Shown here: positions 51,873-60,874 of the stretch, in pieces
How positions within the stretch are numbered: position 1 is the first letter of the stretch
Layout of the letters: every line of letters begins with the position of its first letter
Assembly: GCF_001698815.1 (NCBI RefSeq)
Contig: NZ_LGSI01000067.1
Location: 1 to 64,000 of the forward strand
Source: Pseudomonas syringae
Lineage (GTDB): Bacteria; Pseudomonadota; Gammaproteobacteria; Pseudomonadales; Pseudomonadaceae
Reading direction: 5' to 3'
DNA: 64,000 nucleotides
Notes under the pieces: model-generated
Seen by the model: the letters and a program-made list of their open reading frames with translations, nothing else
The model's database searches: none
Told to the model about the DNA's origin: nothing
Translations under genes and position numbers: made by a program

Positions 51873-51909
51873 AAAAAGCCCCGCTTCTCTGATGAGAGCG
51901 GGGCTTTTT
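51873..51909 (+). terminator. Rho-independent terminator after bfrB
   Basis: Perfect 13-bp stem from AAAAAGCCCCGCT to AGCGGGGCTTTTT with an 11-base loop, 21 bp after the stop codon. The symmetric A and T runs allow action in both directions. Confidence 0.95.
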
Positions 51910-51911
51910 GT

Positions 51912-51965
51912 TGTAGGACCGGCTTCAGCCGGGAGAACCCACTCCCGGCTGAAGCTGGTCCTACG
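51912..51965. repeat. REP doublet (REPIN-like)
   Basis: TGTAGGACCGGCTTCAGCC GGGAG faces CTCCCGGCTGAAGCTGGTCCTAC with six bases between, one REPIN of the same GGACCGGCTTCAGCC family as at 13.4 kb. It sits directly after the bfrB terminator and before convergent grxD. Confidence 0.9.
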
Positions 51966-51998
51966 GTTCGCGAGCAAATCACCCGCCAACAGGTCCTA

Positions 51999-52340
51999 TC
52001 AAGCTTCGGTCTTGTTGGCCGCAGCTTTGGTGGTTGCGTCCTTGATCAGCGATTGCAGCGAGCCATCAGCCTGCATTTCGGTGATGATGTCGCTACCGCC
52101 AACCAGTTCGCCTGCTACCCAAAGCTGTGGGAAAGTCGGCCAGTTGGCGTACTTCGGCAGATTGGCGCGGATTTCCGGGTTTTGCAGGATATCGACATAA
52201 GCGAATTTTTCGCCACATGCCATCACTGCCTGAGTTGCCTTCGCCGAAAAGCCACACTGTGGGGCATTAGGCGAGCCTTTCATGTAAAGCAGGATCGTGT
52301 TGTTGGCAATCTGCTCTTTAATCGTTTCGATGATATCCAT
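51999..52340 (-). CDS. grxD: Monothiol glutaredoxin GrxD
   Basis: Carries and transfers [2Fe-2S] clusters; 113 residues. The active motif is CGFS (C29-S32) in APQCGFSAKATQA; WPTFPQLWVAGELVGGSDII contains the cis-Pro and glutathione-binding residues. Convergent with bfrB. Conserved position near bfd-bfrB in Pseudomonas fits a role in iron handling. Confidence 0.96.
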   Translation of the reverse strand: MDIIETIKEQIANNTILLYMKGSPNAPQCGFSAKATQAVMACGEKFAYVDILQNPEIRANLPKYANWPTFPQLWVAGELVGGSDIITEMQADGSLQSLIKDATTKAAANKTEA

Positions 52341-52432
52341 GGAGCACCTCGGCTTAACTTTTCCGACTCAGTTGTCGACACGGTGGCGCATTGTAACGGA
52401 ATCCCGAGCAGGACGCTCAGCCTTCCCTGCCT

Positions 52433-54541
52433 TCAGGCAGCAGCAACCTGCACACAAACCCCGTTCAACACCGCATTGCCGGACAGGCTATCGAGTTGCC
52501 GCTCATCAGTCAGGTCGTTGGCGCTGACGCCGGGCTGGCTTTGCGCGATGCCCATTTGTACGCCAGGCCGTGCATGCCCCCACCCGTGAGGCAGGCTGAC
52601 CACGCCCGGCATCATGTCGAGACTGGCCAGAACCTGCACTTCAATGACACCCACCCGCGAGCTGACCCGCACTTGCTGCCCATCGCTCAGCCCACGACTG
52701 GCCAGGTCATCCGGATGCATGAACAACTGGTGGCGCGGCTTGCCTTTCACCAGCCGGTGATAGTTGTGCATCCAGGAATTGTTGCTGCGCACATGACGGC
52801 GGCCGATCAGCAACAATTCGCCGACGGCTGGGACGCTAACGGCAGCGAAACGCGCAAGATCAGCCATGATCACCTCGGGCGCGGCCTGAATGCGCCCATT
52901 CGCAGTCTTCAAGCGTGGCGTGAGATTGGGTTTCAGCGCTCCAAGGTCCACGCCATGCGGATGATCAAGCAGGCGATCCAGGGACAGCTTGTATTCCGAT
53001 GCCTCGCCATACAATCCGCTACGCAAACCCCGATCGATCATGTGTGCCGGGGCGATGGTGGGCTTCAACTCTCGTCCGGCTCTGGCAGCAAAAGCATTGG
53101 CCAGGCCGACAAAGATTTCCCAGTCATGCAAGGCACCTGCTGGCTTTTCGAGAATCGCCCGATTGAAACGGGTCACGTTGCGCACGGCAAACATGTTGAA
53201 AGTCGTGTCGTAATGATCGTTTTCCAGCGCCGAGGTCGAGGGCAGGATCAAGTCTGCGTGGCGCGTAGTTTCGTTGATGTACAAATCGATGCAGAGCATG
53301 AACTCCAGGCCGTCCAGCGCCTGATCCAGCTGACGGCCATTGGGCGTCGACAGCACCGGATTGCCCGCCACGGTGATCAACGCTTTGACCTGCCCTTCCC
53401 CTTCGCTGAGGATTTCTTCGGCCAGCGCCGATACCGGCAACTCGCCGGCGTATTCAGGAAGACCGGAAACCCGGCTCTGCCACTGATTGAAATGCCCGCC
53501 GGACGTGGTGCTGACCAGATCCACGGCCGGTTCGGTGCACAAGGCGCCGCCCGTTCGATCAAGATTGCCGCTGACCAGATTGATCAACTGCACTAACCAA
53601 TGGCACAAGGTGCCGAACACTTGCGTGGATATGCCCATGCGCCCGTAACAAACGGCTTTGTCGGCGGCGGCAAAATCCCGTGCCAGTTGTCGAATCTGCT
53701 GCGCAGGAACACCACAACGCGGGCTCATCGCTTCGGCGGTCATCGCAGCAATCGCCTGGCGCACCTCCTCCAGACCATCGACGGGCAGATGGCTGGCGCG
53801 GGTCAGACCTTCCTCGAACAGCGTATTGAGCAGGCCGAACAGCAAGGCCGCGTCGCAACCAGGACGCACGAACAGATGTTGATCGGCAATCGCCGCCGTT
53901 TCGCTGCGCCGTGGATCGACCACGACCACTTTGCCGCCGCGAGCCTGAATCGCTTTCAGACGCTTTTCCACATCCGGAACAGTCATGATGCTGCCGTTGG
54001 ACGCCAGCGGATTACCGCCCAGGATCAGCATGAAATCAGTGTGATCAATGTCGGGGATCGGTAGCAGCAAACCGTGGCCATACATCAGGAAACTGGTGAG
54101 GTGATGAGGCAGTTGATCCACGGAAGTCGCGGAATAACGGTTGCGCGTCTTGAGCAGGCCCAGAAAGTAATTACTGTGCGTCATCAACCCATAGTTATGT
54201 ACGCTGGGGTTGCCCTGATACACCGCCACCGCGTTTTGCCCATGCCGTTGCTGAATGGACAGCAGACGCTCGGCAACCAATTCGAACGCATCGTCCCAGC
54301 CGATCGGCTGCCATTGATCGCCAATGCGCTGCATCGGCTGGCGCAGTCGATCCGGATCATTCTGGATGTCCTGCAATGCCACCGCTTTGGGACAGATATG
54401 GCCGCGACTGAACGTATCCAGCGGATCGCCTTTGATCGAGGTGATCTGCGTTCCAGACTCCGCTGTCGAAGTGGTTTCGATGGTGAGGCCGCAAATGGCT
54501 TCACACAAGTGACAGGCACGGTGGTGGAGGGTCTTGGTCAT
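52433..54541 (-). CDS. Molybdopterin-dependent oxidoreductase
   Basis: Cytoplasmic DMSO-reductase-family enzyme of 702 residues from ATG 54541 (MTKTLHHRACHLCEAICGLT). The [4Fe-4S] ligands are C-x2-C-x3-C in CHLCEAIC plus a fourth in GHICPKAVALQD. Molybdopterin-binding domains follow (YQGNPSVHNYG; LGGNPLASNGS) and the C-terminal dinucleotide domain has NNSWMHNYHRLVKG and GVVSLPHGWGH. No Tat signal, no partner electron-transfer or membrane subunit nearby. The substrate is unknown; formate dehydrogenase-like and nitrate reductase-like activities cannot be separated here. Confidence 0.88.
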   Translation of the reverse strand: MTKTLHHRACHLCEAICGLTIETTSTAESGTQITSIKGDPLDTFSRGHICPKAVALQDIQNDPDRLRQPMQRIGDQWQPIGWDDAFELVAERLLSIQQRHGQNAVAVYQGNPSVHNYGLMTHSNYFLGLLKTRNRYSATSVDQLPHHLTSFLMYGHGLLLPIPDIDHTDFMLILGGNPLASNGSIMTVPDVEKRLKAIQARGGKVVVVDPRRSETAAIADQHLFVRPGCDAALLFGLLNTLFEEGLTRASHLPVDGLEEVRQAIAAMTAEAMSPRCGVPAQQIRQLARDFAAADKAVCYGRMGISTQVFGTLCHWLVQLINLVSGNLDRTGGALCTEPAVDLVSTTSGGHFNQWQSRVSGLPEYAGELPVSALAEEILSEGEGQVKALITVAGNPVLSTPNGRQLDQALDGLEFMLCIDLYINETTRHADLILPSTSALENDHYDTTFNMFAVRNVTRFNRAILEKPAGALHDWEIFVGLANAFAARAGRELKPTIAPAHMIDRGLRSGLYGEASEYKLSLDRLLDHPHGVDLGALKPNLTPRLKTANGRIQAAPEVIMADLARFAAVSVPAVGELLLIGRRHVRSNNSWMHNYHRLVKGKPRHQLFMHPDDLASRGLSDGQQVRVSSRVGVIEVQVLASLDMMPGVVSLPHGWGHARPGVQMGIAQSQPGVSANDLTDERQLDSLSGNAVLNGVCVQVAAA

Positions 54542-54675
54542 CGCCAGCCTCATATTTTTGTCGTCGCGATCTGGAGTGATCGAGCAAACGAAACTATGGA
54601 GCGTGGCAGGCGACTTCGCCAGAGTCGTTCATCCCGTGAATCGGCGGGCATCAGGCGCGCCGATGGGACGGAGGA

Positions 54676-54966
54676 TCAACCGCCGATGGGCGTGATCTTG
54701 CGCTGCAGCTGGATTTCGTGGACGGTTTCGATCTGTTCCTGGGCCACATGAACCCCGGTCAGTTCGCCGATCAGGCGCCAGTGTTCATCCAGGCCGGAGC
54801 TGATGGTCGCCATACGGTCGATCATGCGACGACCGGCAGAGCGGGTCACTTCGTCTTCGCTGCGCAGCAGCTCGAATGACATTGAAGTCATGGAAGCTGT
54901 GAGATGTGTGAGGGTGCGGGCCGTGAGGCCAAGCAATTCCGTCAATTGATGTTCTTTTGAATCCAT
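54676..54966 (-). CDS. Conserved hypothetical helical protein
   Basis: A 96-residue protein from the ATG at 54966 (MDSKEHQLTELLGLTARTLT), chosen because GAGG lies 8 bases upstream; an earlier in-frame codon at 55011 has less support. It is almost wholly helical, with Leu/Met-rich amphipathic segments (FELLRSEDEVTRSAGRRMID), no signal peptide and no Cys. 134 bp upstream of the molybdopterin oxidoreductase gene, on the same strand; they might be co-transcribed. Unknown function. Confidence 0.7.
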   Translation of the reverse strand: MDSKEHQLTELLGLTARTLTHLTASMTSMSFELLRSEDEVTRSAGRRMIDRMATISSGLDEHWRLIGELTGVHVAQEQIETVHEIQLQRKITPIGG

Positions 54967-55412
54967 TCCCCGAGCCTCTTGATTGCGCGCCCGCCAGTTA
55001 TAACTCAGCACGGCGTTTTATGAAACGTAATGAAACGGGCGACGTGTCAACCACGTGAAGCAGGTCGCATATGCTACGCATAACCGCGCCGGGGCCGGCA
55101 GCAATTGCATTGGCTCGTGAGGTCGGTGTACAAATGTGCTTCCCCGCTTCCAGCAGGGTCAAATCCTCGTGAGGATGTAAAGAGTCTAGCTGACGCTGAC
55201 GATCCCACAACGGCTCACGATCGGCCCGAGCTTGTTTCCAAACATTGCTAACGGCTTATAAATCAATGCCGCTATTGGTAAGAGGCGACATTTTTTTATA
55301 CCATCGCGCCTTTCCTATTCGCCGCCTCGTGCGGCCTCCGCCGTAGATCTCGCCCGTTTTCCCGATAAAACCCGGCTTTGAGCATCTGCGGTCTGTTGCA
55401 AAAAGGTAGTTA
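54967..55412. promoter_or_regulatory. Upstream region of argF
   Basis: A 446-bp gap between divergent genes. A possible argF promoter is TTGTTT (55232-55237), 18 bases, TTATAA (55256-55261). An ArgR operator lies just downstream at 55275-55311 and would block it. The left part (55015-55200) shows no recognisable gene. Confidence 0.5.
55275..55311 (-). promoter_or_regulatory. ArgR operator upstream of argF
   Basis: Read on the minus strand: AGGCGC, 8 bases, AA, 5 bases, then TGTCGC, 8 bases, AA. The two half sites are exactly 21 bp apart and both have the AA, so they follow the Pseudomonas ArgR consensus TGTCGC-N8-AA-N5 in tandem. The site lies about 100 bp before argF, just after a candidate -10 box. 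ArgR is known to repress argF in P. aeruginosa. Confidence 0.78.
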
Positions 55413-56336
55413 ATGATGAACGCCAGGCACTTTCTCTCGATGATGGACTACCAGCCAGAAGAGCTCGTGCGCCTGATTCGACGCGGCGTGGAGCTCAAGG
55501 AGCTGCGAAATCGCAGCGTGCTTTACGAGCCACTGAAAAGCCGGGTGCTGGGGATGGTTTTCGAAAAATCATCGACACGTACCCGTGTTTCCTTCGAAGC
55601 CGGAATGATCCAGTTGGGCGGCCAGGCGATCTTTTTGTCGCCTCGGGACACTCAATTGGGCCGTGGAGAGCCGATTGGCGACGCCGCGCGAGTCCTTTCG
55701 AGCATGCTCGACGTGGTGATGATTCGTACGTTTGCCCACAGCAATCTGCTCGAGTTCGCAGCCAACTCTCGCGTGCCGGTCATCAACGGCTTGTCTGACG
55801 ATTTGCATCCCTGCCAGTTGCTGGCCGACATGCAGACCTTCCTGGAGCATCGCGGCTCGATCAAAGGCAAGACGGTCGCCTGGATCGGCGATGGCAACAA
55901 CATGTGCAACAGCTATATAGAAGCCGCGATTCAGTTCGACTTCCAGCTGCGGATCGCGTGCCCTGCCGGTTATGAACCCAACGCCGAATTCCTGGCCCTG
56001 GCCGGCGAGCGGGTAACGGTGGTGCGCGACCCTCGCGAAGCCGTTGCTGGCGCGCATCTGGTCAGCACTGACGTCTGGACCTCCATGGGCCAGGAAGAAG
56101 AAACCGCCAAGCGCATCGCGCAGTTCCGTCCATTCCAAGTGACCCGCGAGCTGCTGGACCTGGCTGCCGAAGACGTGCTGTTCATGCATTGCCTGCCCGC
56201 ACACCGAGGCGAAGAAATCAGCATCGATTTGCTCGACGATCCGCGCGCGGTGGCGTGGGATCAGGCTGAAAATCGCCTGCATGCGCAGAAAGCGTTGCTC
56301 GAATTCCTCGTCGCGCCATCCTGCCAACCAGAATGA
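55413..56336 (+). CDS. argF: Ornithine carbamoyltransferase, anabolic
   Basis: Makes citrulline from ornithine and carbamoyl phosphate; 307 residues (two ATGs in a row, so 306 is equally possible). Carbamoyl-phosphate motif is KSSTRTRVSFE, ornithine-binding motifs are WIGDGNNMCNS and MHCLPAHRGEE. The length and arginine operator fit the anabolic enzyme. The stop overlaps the next gene's start by 4 bp. Confidence 0.95.
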   Translation: MMNARHFLSMMDYQPEELVRLIRRGVELKELRNRSVLYEPLKSRVLGMVFEKSSTRTRVSFEAGMIQLGGQAIFLSPRDTQLGRGEPIGDAARVLSSMLDVVMIRTFAHSNLLEFAANSRVPVINGLSDDLHPCQLLADMQTFLEHRGSIKGKTVAWIGDGNNMCNSYIEAAIQFDFQLRIACPAGYEPNAEFLALAGERVTVVRDPREAVAGAHLVSTDVWTSMGQEEETAKRIAQFRPFQVTRELLDLAAEDVLFMHCLPAHRGEEISIDLLDDPRAVAWDQAENRLHAQKALLEFLVAPSCQPE

Positions 56337-57406
56337 GCCAGCCGCTTCTGCTGAATCTGCGCAATCTGGCATGCGGCTATCAGGATCAACGGGTGGTGCA
56401 GAATCTCAATCTGCACCTGAACGCCGGCGACATCGGCTGCTTGCTGGGTTCTTCCGGCTGCGGCAAGACCACGACCCTGCGCGCCATTGCTGGCTTTGAG
56501 CCAGTGCATGAGGGGGAAATCACCCTCGCCGGTGAAGTGATTTCCCGACCGGGTTTTACCCTCGCGCCGGAGAAACGCCGCATCGGCATGGTGTTTCAGG
56601 ATTACGCGTTGTTCCCGCATCTGAGCGTCGCCGAGAACATCGCGTTCGGCATTCGCAAACATCCGCGCCTCAAGCAGGTGACTGACGAACTGCTTGAATT
56701 GGTCAATCTGGGCGCATTGGGCAAGCGTCATCCCCATGAATTGTCCGGCGGCCAGCAACAACGCGTCGCCCTCGCGCGTGCATTGGCGCCGGAACCACAG
56801 CTGTTATTGCTCGATGAGCCATTTTCCAACCTGGATGGGGAATTGCGGCGGCGGCTGAGTCATGAAGTTCGCGACATTCTCAAAGCGCGCGGCACCAGTG
56901 CAATTCTGGTCACTCACGATCAGGAAGAGGCGTTTGCGGTCAGCGATCATGTCGGGGTATTCAAGGAAGGTCGTCTTGAGCAGTGGGATACGCCCTACAA
57001 CCTGTATCACGAACCCCTGACGCCATTCGTTGCCAGCTTCATTGGCCAGGGCTATTTCATTCGTGGCCTGATGGTCGATCCGCAATCGGTGCAAACCGAA
57101 CTGGGCGTGTTGCAAGGCAACCGTGCGTACCCCTCAATCAAAGGCAGCGCCGTCGATGTATTGCTGCGTCCTGACGATATCGTTTATGACCGGGACAGCG
57201 CGCTCAAGGCGCGGGTAACCAGCAAGACATTCCAGGGCGCGTCAACGCTCTACCGTTTGCAGCTATCCACGGGCAGTCAGCTGGAAGCGATCTTTCCGAG
57301 CCATGCCGATTACGTCGCCGGTGAAGAAGTCGGGATTCGCGTCGCGGCTGAACACCTGGTGGTGTTTCCGGCGGCGGGGAGCATTCCCGCGCAGAGCTCG
57401 GTGTAG
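56333..57406 (+). CDS. ABC transporter ATP-binding protein, iron(III)/polyamine type (orphan)
   Basis: ATPase of 357 residues of the FbpC/PotA type: Walker A GSSGCGKTTTLRAIAGFE, Q-loop VFQDYALFPHL, signature LSGGQQQRVALARALAPEP, Walker B LLLLDEPFSNLD, H-loop VTHDQEEA, and a C-terminal TOBE domain (about 240-350; DVLLRPDDIVYD). It overlaps the argF stop as ATGA, as PA3538 follows argF (PA3537) in P. aeruginosa. No permease or binding-protein gene is nearby, so the partner proteins must be encoded elsewhere. Substrate uncertain. Confidence 0.9.
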   Translation: MSQPLLLNLRNLACGYQDQRVVQNLNLHLNAGDIGCLLGSSGCGKTTTLRAIAGFEPVHEGEITLAGEVISRPGFTLAPEKRRIGMVFQDYALFPHLSVAENIAFGIRKHPRLKQVTDELLELVNLGALGKRHPHELSGGQQQRVALARALAPEPQLLLLDEPFSNLDGELRRRLSHEVRDILKARGTSAILVTHDQEEAFAVSDHVGVFKEGRLEQWDTPYNLYHEPLTPFVASFIGQGYFIRGLMVDPQSVQTELGVLQGNRAYPSIKGSAVDVLLRPDDIVYDRDSALKARVTSKTFQGASTLYRLQLSTGSQLEAIFPSHADYVAGEEVGIRVAAEHLVVFPAAGSIPAQSSV

Positions 57407-57420
57407 CAGCCCTTCGAACC

Positions 57421-57510
57421 CGTTGGAGCGAGGCTTGCCCGCGAAGAACGATGACGCGGTGGATCTGTTCCACCGCGGCGCCTGATTCGCGGGCAAGCCT
57501 CGCTCCAACG
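57421..57510. repeat. REPIN with long inverted repeat
   Basis: CGTTGGAGCGAGGCTTGCCC plus GCGAA (57421-57445) has an almost perfect inverted copy, TTCGC plus GGGCAAGCCTCGCTCCAACG (57486-57510), around an inner palindrome (GCGGTGGATCTGTTCCACCGC). The whole can fold into one long stem and lies between convergent genes. It belongs to the GGAGCGAGGCTTGCCCGCG REP family. Confidence 0.92.
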
Positions 57511-57511
57511 A

Positions 57512-57982
57512 TCAACCCCGCCCCACCGGCGCAAAAATTGCCTTGGTCTGCTCGGCAAGCACCGCCGGCGCCAATTCGACCTCAAGCCCTCGCCGTCCGG
57601 CGCTGACGTAAATCGTTTCGAACGCCTCGGCACTTGGATCGATGAATGTGCGCAAACGCTTCTTCTGGCCCAACGGGCTGATGCCGCCCAGCAGGTAACC
57701 CGTTGACCGTTGCGCGGCGGCGGGATCGGCCATTTCCGTCTTCTTGGCTCCCGCCGCGTGGGCCAGCGCCTTGAGATCCAGCGTGCCGACCACCGGGACC
57801 ACCGCCACCAACAACTCGCCCTTTTCCGTACTCGCCAGCAGCGTCTTGAAGACCTGCTGCGGATTCAGCCCAAGCTTTTCTGCGGCCTCCAGGCCATACG
57901 ATGCCGCTTTCGGGTCATGTTCGTAACTGTGGACACGATGTTCGGCGCGAACTTTTTTCAGCAGATCCAGTGCGGGGGTCAT
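57512..57982 (-). CDS. ybaK: Cys-tRNA(Pro) deacylase YbaK/EbsC
   Basis: Trans-editing enzyme that clears mischarged Cys-tRNA(Pro), 156 residues. INS-superfamily landmarks: HDPKAASYGLEAAEKLGL, QVFKTLLASTEKGELLVAVVP with the catalytic-type Lys, and STGYLLGGISPLGQKKRL. Length typical. Stands alone, its upstream region shared with the glycerol operon. Confidence 0.93.
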   Translation of the reverse strand: MTPALDLLKKVRAEHRVHSYEHDPKAASYGLEAAEKLGLNPQQVFKTLLASTEKGELLVAVVPVVGTLDLKALAHAAGAKKTEMADPAAAQRSTGYLLGGISPLGQKKRLRTFIDPSAEAFETIYVSAGRRGLEVELAPAVLAEQTKAIFAPVGRG

Positions 57983-58334
57983 GCAGCGCTCCAGGGTGGC
58001 GGGCAGATCGATTCAGGCCGCTACTTTAAGCGATCCGTCGCCAGTGCGTCTTGATCAGCGCCTGTATCCGGGGTGATGAACGCTCAAGTACGCCTCACGA
58101 GGAACAAATTGCAACCCGCTCCAACCCTTTAGTCACAAAATGGACGCTGGTTCACATTCGACCTTTGACAGTATTCATTCTTGTCTATATTTTTTCGTTT
58201 ACGAATATCACCGGAACTATATTTCTAGCCACGGTCGAATCTCGGTCGGCGATGGGGTTTCGCCGACACGATGAAAAAGATAGCACCGGTGAATTGCACA
58301 CGGCGCTGCACAAAAACAAAAAACGAGGTCCTTC
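57983..58334. promoter_or_regulatory. Upstream region of the glycerol operon
   Basis: A 352-bp gap holding the glpF promoter: TTGACA (58165-58170), 17 bases, TATTTT (58188-58193). An operator suited to GlpR overlaps the -10 box (next entry). The leader to glpF is about 135 bases, ending in GAGG before the start codon. No other gene was seen. Confidence 0.65.
58187..58208 (+). promoter_or_regulatory. GlpR operator candidate at glpF
   Basis: ATATTTTTTCGTTTACGAATAT, centred TTCGTTTACGAA, is an imperfect palindrome that matches the TTCGTTTTCGAA-type operator known for Pseudomonas GlpR. It overlaps the -10 box of the glpF promoter, so GlpR bound here would block transcription of glpFK; glycerol 3-phosphate would relieve it (known mechanism for the family). 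Confidence 0.7.
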
Positions 58335-59198
58335 ATGACAATCGCTTTACAACAACCGACGCTGAAAGGCCAATGCGTGGCCGAATTTCTGGGCACAGCC
58401 CTGATGATTTTTTTCGGAACGGGATGTGTTGCGGCGCTCAAGGTCGCGGGTGCCACGTTCGGCTTATGGGAAATCAGCATCATCTGGGGCCTGGCGGTGA
58501 GCATGGCGATCTATTTCAGCGCCGGAGTTTCCGGCGCTCACCTCAATCCGGCAGTCAGCATCGCGCTGAGCCTGTTTGCCGGTTTTGAAAAGCGCAAACT
58601 GCCGTTTTATATCGCCGCGCAAACGGCTGGAGCCTTTTGCGGTGCAGGCCTGGTGTATCTGCTGTATGTGAGCCTTTTCTTCGAATTCGAACAAACCCAC
58701 CACATGGTGCGCGGCACGCTTGAAAGCCTCGAGCTGGCCTCGGCGTTCACCACCTACCCTAATCCGGCGATTTCAATCGGTCAGGCGGCATTGGTGGAAT
58801 TTGTGATTACCGCGATCCTGATGGCGGTGATCATGTCGCTGACCGACGACAACAACGGCCTGCCACGCGGCGCCCTGGCACCCCTGTTGATTGGTTTGCT
58901 GGTTGCATTGATTGGCGCCTCTACCGCCCCACTGACCGGCTTTGCCATGAATCCGGCACGGGACTTCGGCCCTAAACTGATGACGTTCATTGCGGGCTGG
59001 GGTGAAATGGCTTTCACCGGCGGACGCGATATTCCCTATTTCCTGGTTCCGATTTTTGCACCAATTCTTGGTGCCTGCCTCGGCGCTGCCAGCTATCGTG
59101 CGTTGATCGCGCGCCATCTGCCCACCGCCACCCCCGCTAGTGCCGCACCCGTTGTAAAAAAGGATGCTGATGTTGCTGCCCTGAAAGTCCGGGCTTGA
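58335..59198 (+). CDS. glpF: Glycerol uptake facilitator (aquaglyceroporin)
   Basis: Inner membrane channel for glycerol of 287 residues with six helices and the two NPA half-helices: AHLNPAVSIAL and GFAMNPARDFGPK, the second with the D of aquaglyceroporins. Polar C-terminal tail TATPASAAPVVKKDAD. First gene of glpFK; glpK begins 54 bp later. Confidence 0.95.
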   Translation: MTIALQQPTLKGQCVAEFLGTALMIFFGTGCVAALKVAGATFGLWEISIIWGLAVSMAIYFSAGVSGAHLNPAVSIALSLFAGFEKRKLPFYIAAQTAGAFCGAGLVYLLYVSLFFEFEQTHHMVRGTLESLELASAFTTYPNPAISIGQAALVEFVITAILMAVIMSLTDDNNGLPRGALAPLLIGLLVALIGASTAPLTGFAMNPARDFGPKLMTFIAGWGEMAFTGGRDIPYFLVPIFAPILGACLGAASYRALIARHLPTATPASAAPVVKKDADVAALKVRA

Positions 59199-59252
59199 GC
59201 TTGAACCTCACCCGCGCTCTCGAAACTCACCCATTATTGCAAGGCAATCGAC

Positions 59253-60758
59253 ATGACTGACTCACAGAACAAGAACTACATCATTGCGCTTGACCAGGGC
59301 ACGACCAGCTCACGGGCGATCATCTTCGACCGCGACGCCAATGTGGTGAGCACCGCCCAAAGCGAATTCGTCCAGCATTACCCGCAAGCAGGTTGGGTCG
59401 AACACGATCCGATGGAAATCTTCGCCACCCAGACGGCCTGCATGACCAAGGCGTTGGCCCAGGCAGATCTGCATCACAATCAGATCGCCGCCATCGGCAT
59501 CACCAACCAGCGTGAAACCACGGTGATCTGGGAGAAGGAAACCGGCCGGCCGATCTACAACGCCATTGTCTGGCAGTGTCGCCGCAGTACGGAAATCTGC
59601 CAGCAGCTCAAGCGTGATGGCCTGGAAGACTACATCAGGGACACCACCGGTCTGGTCATCGACCCGTACTTCTCCGGTTCCAAGATCAAATGGATTCTGG
59701 ACAACGTCGAAGGCAGCCGCGAACGCGCGCGCAACGGCGAGCTGATGTTCGGCACCATCGATAGCTGGCTGATCTGGAAATTCACCGGCGGCAAGGTTCA
59801 CGTCACCGATTACACCAACGCCTCGCGAACCATGCTGTTCAACATTCATAAGCTGGAATGGGACCAGCGCATGCTGGACGTGCTGGATATTCCGCGTGAA
59901 ATGCTCCCGGAAGTGAAGTCTTCCTCGGAAGTCTACGGCCACAGCAAAAGCGGCATTCCTATCGCCGGGATCGCGGGCGATCAGCAAGCTGCACTGTTCG
60001 GCCAGATGTGCGTCGAGCCAGGCCAGGCCAAGAACACCTACGGCACCGGCTGCTTCCTGCTGATGAACACCGGCAAAAAAGCCGTGAAGTCCGCTCACGG
60101 CATGCTGACCACTATTGGTTGCGGCCCGCGTGGCGAAGTCGCCTATGCGCTGGAAGGCGCAGTCTTCAACGGTGGCTCTACCGTGCAGTGGCTGCGTGAC
60201 GAACTGAAGATCATCACCGATGCGGTAGATACCGAATACTTCGCCACCAAGGTCAAGGACAGCAACGGCGTTTACCTGGTCCCGGCCTTTACCGGGCTCG
60301 GTGCGCCGTACTGGGACCCGTATGCCCGTGGCGCGCTGTTCGGCCTGACCCGTGGCGTGAAGGTCGACCACATCATTCGTGCGGCGCTGGAATCCATTGC
60401 CTACCAGACCCGCGATGTACTGGACGCCATGCAACAGGATTCCGGCGAACGCCTGAAATCCCTGCGTGTCGACGGCGGCGCTGTAGCCAACAACTTCCTC
60501 ATGCAGTTCCAGGCGGACATCCTCGGCACCCACGTGGAACGCCCGCAAATGCGCGAAACCACGGCACTGGGCGCAGCGTTCCTTGCTGGCCTGGCCATTG
60601 GTTTCTGGAGCAGTCTGGACGAGTTGCGCGACAAGGCGGTGATCGAGCGCGAGTTCGAACCACAGTGCGAACCGGAGAAGCGCGAGAAACTCTACGCAGG
60701 CTGGCAGAAGGCCGTAGCACGCACCCGAGACTGGGAACCACACGAAAACGAAGAGTAA
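59253..60758 (+). CDS. glpK: Glycerol kinase
   Basis: Phosphorylates glycerol to glycerol 3-phosphate using ATP, 501 residues. FGGY family: N-terminal IIALDQGTTSSRAIIFD, GWVEHDPMEIFATQ, GTIDSWLIWKFTGG and the C-terminal FGGY signature LKSLRVDGGAVANNFLMQF. Length standard. It traps glycerol brought in by GlpF. Confidence 0.97.
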   Translation: MTDSQNKNYIIALDQGTTSSRAIIFDRDANVVSTAQSEFVQHYPQAGWVEHDPMEIFATQTACMTKALAQADLHHNQIAAIGITNQRETTVIWEKETGRPIYNAIVWQCRRSTEICQQLKRDGLEDYIRDTTGLVIDPYFSGSKIKWILDNVEGSRERARNGELMFGTIDSWLIWKFTGGKVHVTDYTNASRTMLFNIHKLEWDQRMLDVLDIPREMLPEVKSSSEVYGHSKSGIPIAGIAGDQQAALFGQMCVEPGQAKNTYGTGCFLLMNTGKKAVKSAHGMLTTIGCGPRGEVAYALEGAVFNGGSTVQWLRDELKIITDAVDTEYFATKVKDSNGVYLVPAFTGLGAPYWDPYARGALFGLTRGVKVDHIIRAALESIAYQTRDVLDAMQQDSGERLKSLRVDGGAVANNFLMQFQADILGTHVERPQMRETTALGAAFLAGLAIGFWSSLDELRDKAVIEREFEPQCEPEKREKLYAGWQKAVARTRDWEPHENEE

Positions 60759-60874
60759 GCAACCACGCGTGATCGGGGGGCAGTATTGAGTTACATGAGT
60801 TTCCGGCTGACAGGCAGCCTGTGCCTGCGGCATCATGAGCCGCATTTGGCAGCCTGAAAGGACACTCAACAATA

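Noticed and set aside
54998..55210. A small minus-strand frame upstream of argF
   Set aside because: No ribosome site and no recognisable sequence; it lies in the regulatory gap.
59310..60872. A 520-codon open frame on the minus strand
   Set aside because: It lies opposite glpK, a strongly supported gene; it arises from the GC-rich codon use of glpK and shows no family motifs.
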